A program made the position numbers and the translations under genes. From JBFJVD01 sp041624375 (GTDB lineage Bacteria > Chloroflexota > Anaerolineae > Anaerolineales > E44-bin32), in assembly GCA_041624375.1 (NCBI GenBank), contig JBFJVD010000137.1, positions 1-7,956 on the forward strand: a stretch of 7,956 bases of DNA, given 5' to 3'. Below, piece after piece: positions 1 through 3,805 of this stretch. The notes below the pieces were generated by a model. It made no database searches. It saw only the letters and a list, made by a program, of their open reading frames with translations, and was not told where the DNA came from. Each line of letters begins with the position of its first letter. The stretch's first letter is position 1.

Positions 1-257
1 GCCTCTTCGGTGACATGAAGCTCATCGGCGAGCGCCACAGGATCGACGTCGCCCTGCTGCCCATCGGCGACAACTTCACCATGGGCCCCGACGACGCCCT
101 CCACGCCGCCAGCCTGATCGGCGCCCCGGTGGTGGTGCCGTGCCACTACAACACCTTCGACCTGATCCAGCAGGATGGCGAGGCCTTCGCCAGGGATGTC
201 GACAAGCTGGGGATGAAGGGTGTGGCCCTCGACGTCGGCGGCTCCCTGGAGTTCTAG
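1..257 (+). CDS. UPF0173 metal-dependent hydrolase, C-terminal part (5' end outside window)
   Basis: This is the C-terminal ~84 residues of a metallo-beta-lactamase-fold hydrolase of the UPF0173 family; full-length members are roughly 220-230 aa. The reading frame is open from the window edge (first full codon at 3), so the start lies upstream and the ATG at 15 is internal. Family landmarks visible are LFGDMKLIGE (the end of the GDTGLFGDM metal-ligand motif), ALLPIGDNFTMGPDDA, and PCHYNTFDLIQQD, whose histidine is an expected metal ligand. The protein ends at a TAG at 255-257. Members are predicted soluble cytoplasmic hydrolases, and their physiological substrate is generally not known. A partial second copy lies 230 bp downstream. 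The last ten residues (ALDVGGSLEF) depart from the usual ...LKPGE ending seen in the second copy. Family identity is confident; the substrate is unknown. Confidence 0.88.
   Translation, partial: LFGDMKLIGERHRIDVALLPIGDNFTMGPDDALHAASLIGAPVVVPCHYNTFDLIQQDGEAFARDVDKLGMKGVALDVGGSLEF
63..100 (+). repeat. 38-bp direct repeat, copy 1 (inside first UPF0173 gene)
   Basis: These 38 bases are identical to 586-623. They encode IGDNFTMGPDDA plus the next codon's first bases in both hydrolase copies. The repeat reflects paralogy within a conserved motif and is long enough to act as a recombination or mis-assembly substrate. Confidence 0.9.
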
Positions 258-303
258 TTCTTTGTCTCACAAGTCCCGGTGCACGCGTGTCAGCCGGTCC
301 CCG

Positions 304-319
304 GGGCGGATTCCCGCCC
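304..319. other. Small GC hairpin between hydrolase and dapA remnant
   Basis: The arms GGGCGG (304-309) and CCGCCC (314-319) are perfectly complementary around a 4-nt loop ATTC, 47 nt after the first hydrolase stop. There is no following T-run, so it is at best a weak or Rho-assisted terminator. The rest of 258-371 shows no convincing promoter or gene. Confidence 0.35.
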
Positions 320-371
320 GAGGTGTATCGGAACTTTCAAGACGGTGCACCAGACGGTTGCGGTGGTTCTC

Positions 372-496
372 ATGAGCTCCTCGAACTCGCTCCGGGGTGT
401 CTTCCCGGTCATCCAGACTCCGTACGGCGACGACGGGTCCATCGACGGCGCCACCCTGGCCGGCGAGATCGACTGGCTCTTTCACCACGGCGGACG
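372..496 (+). pseudogene. Truncated dihydrodipicolinate synthase (DapA) family gene, N-terminus only
   Basis: From the ATG at 372 the frame encodes SLRGVFPVIQTPYGDDG, then SIDGATLAGEIDWLFHHG. This is the characteristic first strand and helix of the DapA/N-acetylneuraminate lyase TIM-barrel family, which normally has about 290-310 aa. Homology stops after about 37 codons at FHHGG; the following residues (RREALLRLRHRPVR, stop at 537-539) are an out-of-frame reading of hydrolase DNA. None of the catalytic residues (the TTGE motif, the tyrosine, the Schiff-base lysine) is present, so the product cannot be active. The intact enzyme would condense an aldehyde with pyruvate; which member this was (lysine pathway or another aldolase) cannot be told. 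No clear Shine-Dalgarno precedes the ATG. It could be a genuine deletion scar or an assembly chimera. Confidence 0.72.
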
Positions 497-783
497 GAGA
501 GAAGCTCTACTTCGCCTGCGACACCGGCCTGTTCGGTGACATGCGCCTGATCGGCGAGGAAGGCCTCGACTTGGCCGCCGTGCCGATCGGCGACAACTTC
601 ACCATGGGCCCCGACGACGCCCTGCGCGCCGTGAAGCTGCTCGAACCGAAGCACGTGATCCCGATGCACTACAGCACCTGGGAGCTGATCGCGCAGGACG
701 CCGATGCCTGGGCCAGCCGCGTGCACGCTGAGACCGGCGCCAGGGTGCACGTCCTCAAACCCGGCGAGAGCTTCAGCCTTTAG
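487..783 (+). pseudogene. Second UPF0173 hydrolase, C-terminal fragment lacking its start
   Basis: In a frame one base off from the upstream dapA piece, the sequence reads TADGEKLYFACDTGLFGDM, then AAVPIGDNFTMGPDDA, IPMHYSTWELIAQD and VLKPGESFSL, ending at TAG 781-783. This matches the C-terminal half of UPF0173 hydrolases and is roughly half identical to the copy at 1-257. The N-terminal half, with the HxHxDH-type metal-binding segment of the metallo-beta-lactamase fold, is missing, so a catalytic product is not expected. The in-frame GTG at 397 lies in dapA-derived DNA read in the wrong frame, and the ATG at 541 has no ribosome binding site. The usual AGDTG is ACDTG here. It is read as the downstream half of a deletion joining dapA to this gene. 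Confidence 0.75.
586..623 (+). repeat. 38-bp direct repeat, copy 2 (inside second UPF0173 fragment)
   Basis: Identical to 63-100; both copies lie in the same phase of the hydrolase frame. The distance between copies is 523 bp. Confidence 0.9.
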
Positions 784-801
784 GCTCAACCACGCCGAAT
801 C

Positions 802-832
802 AAAAACGGGCGAGTCCGTGGACCCGCCCGTT
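802..832 (-). terminator. Rho-independent terminator, best on the minus strand, probably bidirectional
   Basis: The arms AACGGGCG (805-812) and CGCCCGTT (825-832) are perfectly complementary. After one mismatch, GTC (814-816) pairs with GAC (821-823) around loop CGTG. Read on the minus strand, the hairpin runs directly into TTTT (806-802, the complement of AAAAA), giving a classic terminator 55 nt past the antitoxin stop at 887. On the plus strand it lies 22 nt after the hydrolase fragment's stop and is followed by a T-rich but interrupted stretch. It separates the two convergent units. Confidence 0.85.
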
Positions 833-886
833 GACTGTTCTTAGGTACCCGCCTCCGATCAGTGCAACCGACCACAAGCTCGGACC

Positions 887-1213
887 CTAGGCGGCAAGGA
901 CATCTGCTTTGATCGCTTCGCTGAGGTCCTCACGCGATCCTCCAAGCGCAAGGATCGATTTCACATACAGATCGATCGAAACCGAAGGATCACCGGTCTC
1001 CATTTTTGCGACCCGTGACTGGCTCGATCCGATCAGCTCAGCCGCGTGGTGTTGAGTCAGTCGTTTCCGTGTCCTTTGATCCTTGACAAGCCGGCTGAGG
1101 GCGATCTTGATCTCGATGTACGCCAGCTCTTCGTTCGTGAGCTCAAGGAACTCGCGGGTGCCGCCAACTTTCCATCCCTGGGCTTCAAGCAGGGCTCGCT
1201 TTCTCTCATCCAC
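887..1213 (-). CDS. higA: HigA-type antitoxin, XRE helix-turn-helix
   Basis: This 108-aa protein begins DERKRALLEAQGWKVGGTREFLEL after its initiator. It carries an XRE/Cro-type HTH at about residues 48-85 (RKRLTQHHAAELIGSSQSRV, then AKMETGDPSVSIDL). Antitoxins partnered with Gp49-like toxins look like this: they bind and neutralise the toxin and repress the operon through the HTH. I chose GTG at 1213 because GGAGG lies 8 nt upstream and family members usually start MDERKRA-like. The frame is also open to an ATG at 1240 (nine extra residues, poorer ribosome site) and beyond. With the GTG start, the gene overlaps the toxin's TGA by 8 bp, implying translational coupling. The gene order toxin then antitoxin is the HigBA arrangement. 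The operator is presumably the palindrome at 1566-1587. The region is less GC-rich than its neighbours, which suggests acquisition. Confidence 0.88.
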   Translation of the reverse strand: MDERKRALLEAQGWKVGGTREFLELTNEELAYIEIKIALSRLVKDQRTRKRLTQHHAAELIGSSQSRVAKMETGDPSVSIDLYVKSILALGGSREDLSEAIKADVLAA

Positions 1214-1559
1214 GTGAACTTCCTCCAACAATGCGATCATAATCTGCAAGCCTTTGCTTGCATGTGCGAATGACGCGCTGAGGTGTTTGCTGTGTCTTCT
1301 TGGCAAACACCTCAGCAATCACAATCGCATCCGAATCTGTTCGATAGATGATTCGCCAGGTTCTGCCATGATCATGGATCCGCAGTTCGTGAACGCGCTT
1401 TCCGATCGAGGGAAGCGGTCTTGCATGTGGCAGCGATAGGGATTCACCCTTCTGAAGCATCCTCAGAAGATACCCCGCTTTGAGCCGCGCTTCCGTTGAA
1501 AAGGGCGGTGACTTGACCTGCCCATGCAACCAGACCAGGGGCTTGTCGTCAGCCGTCAT
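1206..1559 (-). CDS. higB: HigB-type toxin, phage Gp49-like family (RelE superfamily)
   Basis: This 117-aa basic protein matches the Gp49-like/HigB toxin family (Pfam PF05973). Landmarks are KPLVWLHGQVKSPPFSTEAR at residues 6-25, LLRMLQKGE at 31-39, PSIGKRVHELRI at 50-61, TWRIIYRTDSDAIVIAEVF at 67-85 and KKTQQTPQRVI at 87-97. Related toxins are ribosome-associated mRNA endonucleases of the RelE fold; cleavage by this protein is inferred. The length is usual and the frame is intact, so it looks functional. The ATG at 1559 is the only start that keeps the conserved N-terminus, and no Shine-Dalgarno precedes it. A TTGACA-N17-TATTCT promoter ends only 4 nt upstream, so the message should be leaderless or nearly so. 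The antitoxin follows with an 8-bp overlap. Confidence 0.9.
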   Translation of the reverse strand: MTADDKPLVWLHGQVKSPPFSTEARLKAGYLLRMLQKGESLSLPHARPLPSIGKRVHELRIHDHGRTWRIIYRTDSDAIVIAEVFAKKTQQTPQRVIRTCKQRLADYDRIVGGSSRG

Positions 1560-1563
1560 AAAT

Positions 1564-1592
1564 AGAATATGTCAAGTCTGACATATTGTCAA
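1564..1592 (-). promoter_or_regulatory. higBA promoter
   Basis: Read on the minus strand, TTGACA (1592-1587) is a perfect -35. A 17-nt spacer follows, then TATTCT (1569-1564) as -10 (5 of 6 consensus positions). The toxin ATG begins 4 nt after the -10, leaving no room for a normal leader. A second TTGACA at 1575-1570 belongs to the palindrome and would place a -10 inside the gene. Confidence 0.75.
1566..1587. promoter_or_regulatory. Probable HigA operator, perfect inverted repeat
   Basis: The arms AATATGTCA (1566-1574) and TGACATATT (1579-1587) are perfect reverse complements around a 4-nt centre AGTC. The palindrome fills the spacer between the -35 and -10 of the toxin promoter and touches both boxes. 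This is where an autorepressing XRE antitoxin dimer would block RNA polymerase. Binding itself is inferred. Confidence 0.72.
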
Positions 1593-1703
1593 TGAAATTC
1601 AATCTATGGTTTTGGGTGCATGGCTCCATAGGTGACACAATCTGAGGAGGGAATAGTGGGCGGCCGCTTTGCGGCCTCACGCCACCTGGTCCCGATTCCG
1701 ATG

Positions 1704-1868
1704 TCACAGATGGACAGGCAGCAGCATCACAAATCGTCCGGCCAGCTTATGCTCTCCGAAGAGAGTAGCCGCAAAGATCTCTATCCTGGATCGGCAAGGG
1801 ATATTCCCCATGTGGGCGAGAATCATCGGGTCCTCGAGCAATGATTCCGGGATATGAATTGGAAATGT
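1704..1868 (-). pseudogene. Possible decayed UPF0175-like antitoxin fragment
   Basis: A minus-strand frame open from after a TAG (1871-1869) to TGA (1706-1704) reads FPIHIPESLLEDP near its start and RIEIFAATLFGEHKLAG in its middle. The pattern of a beta-strand followed by IPESLLE, then R-x-E-x-x-x-x-L-F-x-E-x-KL, recalls the small UPF0175 antitoxins. The expected continuation (GKAAELAGMSRxEF) is absent and replaced by RFVMLLPVHL and a stop. No start codon with a ribosome site opens this frame; the first ATG is at residue 15. It would be a remnant, not a working gene. The resemblance is from memory and short, so it could be chance. Confidence 0.22.
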
Positions 1869-1925
1869 CTACAAGGAGGGGATATATCGTCAATCATGTT
1901 TGGTCGACTGGTAGGAATTATGGAA

Positions 1926-1963
1926 GCTTACCCCCTAAGCCGGGTATATTAGACCACTCTAAT
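1926..1963. other. Two adjacent small hairpins beyond the kinase 3' end
   Basis: GCTTA (1926-1930) and TAAGC (1936-1940) pair around CCCCC. ATTAGA (1948-1953) and TCTAAT (1958-1963) pair around CCAC. They lie 17-54 nt past the kinase stop on its strand and could help end its transcript. Both stems are short and neither has a T-run, so a terminator role is weak. Confidence 0.3.
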
Positions 1964-1979
1964 CCTGCAGGCAGCGCCC

Positions 1980-3239
1980 CTACCCCACCAGCGGCAGCGC
2001 GATGGTAAAGGTGGTGCCGACGCCGCCGCCCCCGCTCTCGGCCCAGACGCGGCCTTCATGCGTCTCAACCACCGCCTTGACGATCGCCAGGCCCAGCCCC
2101 ATTCCCTCATGGGTGCGGGTCATGTGGTCCTCCACCTGATAGAACTCGTCGAAGACGGCCTCCAGCTGGCCCTCCGGGATGCCGGCCCCGTCGTCGAAGA
2201 CGCACAGCCAGGCTTCCCGGCCACGGCGCTCCAGGCTCAGACGGATGTGGCCGTCGTCGGGGGTGAAGCGCATCGAGTTGTTCAGCAGGTTGGTCAGCGC
2301 CATCGTCAGCCGTTCGGCGTCCACCCGCGCCCGCAGATCTTCATCGCCGATTTCAAGCTTAAACTCCTGCCCCTTGGCCTGAATCAGGTCGTTCAATTCG
2401 TCGTAGGCGGCCCGCACAAGCGGGGCCAGCGGACGCACCTCGAAATCCATCTCCGCCGCGCCCACCCGCAGCATGTTCATGTTCGTCATGTCTTCGATCA
2501 GCGCCCGCATGCGCAGCGCTGAATTGAGCACCACCGTCGAGTACTCCGACGACGCTTCGTCGGTTGCTTCGTCTTGCAGGATCGCGGCGTAGCCGAGGAT
2601 GATGCCCAGCGGGGTGCGCAGCTCGTGCGAGGCGATGGCGATGAAATCGCTCTTCAACTTCTCCAGCTTGCCGAGCTCATCGTAGGCTCGCTGGAGCGCC
2701 TTCAGCAGCCGGGCGTTGTTGATCGCCACCGCCGCCTGCGAGGCGATGATCGACAGCGTGCGCACGTCGGCCTCGGTGAAGCCGCCCTCGCGCTTGTTGA
2801 CCGCCTCGAGCACGCCGATGTTCCGGTCCCGGATGCGCATCGGCACGCCCACCAGCGAGCGCACCTCGAACTTGAGCTTGTCGCCCACCTTGCTGAAATG
2901 GCGCGGCTCCTGGGCCACGTTGTTGATGATCATCGGCCGGTCTTCCTGCAGGATCGTGCCGGCGATCGAGCCCTGCATCGGGACCGGGATCTGGGCCAGC
3001 TCCGCAGGGTCGGAGCCGGTCGAGGCGGCGAAGTACAGGTCCTGGGTCTTGTCGTCGACGAGCAGGATGGAAGCCGCCTGGCTGTTCACCAGATCGGCGG
3101 CCGAGTCGATGATGAATTGGAGCAGCTTGTCGATGTCCAGGGTGGAGTTCAAGGTGACGCTGATCTCCACCATTCGCGACAGCTGGAGGACCATCTGGCG
3201 CAATTCAGCGACATCTTGCGCGAGGTCGGTCGAGGCCAT
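1980..3239 (-). CDS. Soluble GAF-domain sensor histidine kinase
   Basis: This 419-aa protein has, in order, a short N-terminal helix, a GAF domain (about 34-178), a helical linker (179-195), a HisKA dimerisation domain with the H-box SHELRTP (204-210, phospho-acceptor H205), and a HATPase_c domain. The HATPase_c domain shows an N-box (NLLNNSMRFTP, 317-327), G1 (DDGAGIP, 349-355), an F-box (FDEFYQV, 363-369) and G2 (GMGLGLAI, 379-386). All kinase boxes are present, so it should autophosphorylate. No signal peptide or membrane segment is visible, so it should sense a cytoplasmic cue through GAF; the ligand is unknown. No response regulator is adjacent, so the partner must be elsewhere. ATG 3239 was chosen because the frame upstream is antisense to the VanZ gene and a promoter sits 6 nt before this ATG. 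TAG stop at 1982-1980. Confidence 0.92.
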   Translation of the reverse strand: MASTDLAQDVAELRQMVLQLSRMVEISVTLNSTLDIDKLLQFIIDSAADLVNSQAASILLVDDKTQDLYFAASTGSDPAELAQIPVPMQGSIAGTILQEDRPMIINNVAQEPRHFSKVGDKLKFEVRSLVGVPMRIRDRNIGVLEAVNKREGGFTEADVRTLSIIASQAAVAINNARLLKALQRAYDELGKLEKLKSDFIAIASHELRTPLGIILGYAAILQDEATDEASSEYSTVVLNSALRMRALIEDMTNMNMLRVGAAEMDFEVRPLAPLVRAAYDELNDLIQAKGQEFKLEIGDEDLRARVDAERLTMALTNLLNNSMRFTPDDGHIRLSLERRGREAWLCVFDDGAGIPEGQLEAVFDEFYQVEDHMTRTHEGMGLGLAIVKAVVETHEGRVWAESGGGGVGTTFTIALPLVG

Positions 3240-3245
3240 GGGCTC

Positions 3246-3274
3246 AGTGTATGCGAGAACCCCTTTGCTGTCCA
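3246..3274 (-). promoter_or_regulatory. Histidine kinase promoter, leaderless arrangement
   Basis: On the minus strand, TGGACA (3274-3269, 5 of 6 to the -35 consensus), a 17-nt spacer, and TACACT (3251-3246, 4 of 6 to the -10) are followed by 6 nt and then the ATG at 3239. That spacing puts +1 on the A of the start codon. No Shine-Dalgarno is present. It overlaps the upstream part of the divergent VanZ promoter region. Confidence 0.6.
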
Positions 3275-3290
3275 CAGAAGGGCACCGGGG

Positions 3291-3296
3291 TACAAT
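3291..3296 (+). promoter_or_regulatory. VanZ-like gene -10 box, leaderless arrangement
   Basis: TACAAT (5 of 6 to the -10 consensus) lies 7 nt before the ATG at 3304, so transcription would begin at or next to the start codon. No good -35 is seen at 16-18 nt; TTGCTG at 3266-3271 would need a 19-nt spacer. No ribosome binding site is visible upstream of the ATG. Confidence 0.5.
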
Positions 3297-3303
3297 CGCC
3301 GGC

Positions 3304-3705
3304 ATGCTGCGCCTGCTGACGATCACGTTCGCCCTCTTCCTGGTGGGGCTCGTCGCCCTGGCCAACGCCGGGCGGGTCCCGGCGATCTTCGGCATCGTCG
3401 CCCACCTCCCGGGCGGCGACGCCACCGGGCACTTCCTGCTCATCGGCGCGATGGCCTTCCTGCTGAACGCCAGCCTGCCGGTGCTGCGCCGCCCCGTCGG
3501 CCGCTTCCGGCTGCCGCGCGGCAGCCTGATCCTGGCCCTGGTGGTGACCGTTGAAGAGCTTTCCCAGCTCTGGCTGCCGGCGCGCAGCTTCTCCTGGGCC
3601 GATCTGCTGGGCAACTACCTGGGCATCCTGATCCTCGGTGGACTCGGCGCGTTTTTCTTCCGGGAACGCCCCCGAGCCGGCGAAATGGGCGCGCGCAGCC
3701 CCTAG
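3304..3705 (+). CDS. VanZ-like family membrane protein
   Basis: This 133-aa hydrophobic protein has four likely membrane segments at about residues 4-21, 41-58, 74-90 and 103-119. VanZ-family landmarks are present: GDATGHFLLIGAMAFLL (the family's D/H-containing second helix), then E84-E85-x-x-Q88 and P-A-R94-S-F-S-W-A-D100-L-L-G-N104-Y-L-G107 in the C-terminal half. VanZ was named for teicoplanin resistance in enterococci, but most family members are small membrane proteins without a proven role, and resistance should not be assumed here. ATG 3304 is chosen because TACAAT lies 7 nt upstream and the first transmembrane helix begins right after it; longer in-frame extensions run antisense to the kinase gene. 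It is divergent from the kinase and 100 bp upstream of dnaN, which has its own promoter. The C-terminal tail is short and Arg-rich. Confidence 0.85.
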   Translation: MLRLLTITFALFLVGLVALANAGRVPAIFGIVAHLPGGDATGHFLLIGAMAFLLNASLPVLRRPVGRFRLPRGSLILALVVTVEELSQLWLPARSFSWADLLGNYLGILILGGLGAFFFRERPRAGEMGARSP

Positions 3706-3729
3706 AAGCCCACATTCAGCACTGAAATA

Positions 3730-3758
3730 TTGTTCCGCCAGGGGGTTCGATGTATACT
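3730..3758 (+). promoter_or_regulatory. dnaN promoter
   Basis: TTGTTC (3730-3735), a 17-nt spacer and TATACT (3753-3758, 5 of 6 to the -10) lie upstream of dnaN. The predicted start near 3765 leaves a leader of about 40 nt, unlike the leaderless neighbours. The -35 is weak (3 of 6), though a TG lies immediately before the -10. Confidence 0.6.
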
Positions 3759-3805
3759 TCCGATCACAACATCCATCCCTCGTTTGGCCAGAGGACGCAA
3801 TCCCC

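Larger units (their letters stand above)
1593..1979. other. Gene-poor, lower-GC intergenic stretch
   Basis: About 390 bp between the toxin promoter and the end of the histidine kinase gene contain no convincing intact gene. A GC hairpin with arms GGCCGC (1662-1667) and GCGGCC (1671-1676) and loop TTT has no T-run. A plus-strand frame from GTG 1656 (GAGGAGGG 4 nt upstream, ending at 1844) gives a 62-residue hydrophilic peptide with no recognised motif. A possible decayed antitoxin lies on the minus strand (separate entry). Two small hairpins occur at 1926-1963. Base composition resembles the toxin-antitoxin operon more than the flanking core genes. Confidence 0.6.

Noticed and set aside
397..783. 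A single 128-codon gene from GTG 397 spanning the dapA-hydrolase junction
   Set aside because: Its first ~28 codons are dapA DNA read out of frame (Ser/Arg/Pro-rich). The meaningful part is only the hydrolase fragment after 487.
1604..1631. Inverted repeat CTATGG (1604-1609) / CCATAG (1626-1631)
   Set aside because: Only 6 bp with a 16-nt loop, upstream of the toxin promoter; likely chance.
1632..1857. Two overlapping plus-strand open frames of 62-70 codons in the intergenic stretch
   Set aside because: Hydrophilic sequences with no recognised motif. One has GAGGAGGG 4 nt before a GTG at 1656, but the spacing is short and the frame covers a hairpin, so it is not supported as a gene.
1873..1952. 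AAGGAGG at 1873-1879 followed by an 18-codon plus-strand frame from ATG 1896
   Set aside because: The 16-nt spacing from Shine-Dalgarno to ATG is too long, and the 18-residue product has no recognisable feature.
3268..3276. DnaA-box-like CTGTCCACA near the kinase-VanZ promoters
   Set aside because: Matches TTATCCACA at 7 of 9 positions, but it is a single site with no cluster; not enough for an origin.
2058..3554. Long plus-strand open frames opposite the histidine kinase
   Set aside because: Antisense shadows of a clear GAF-HisKA-HATPase gene in GC-rich DNA; no family resemblance.
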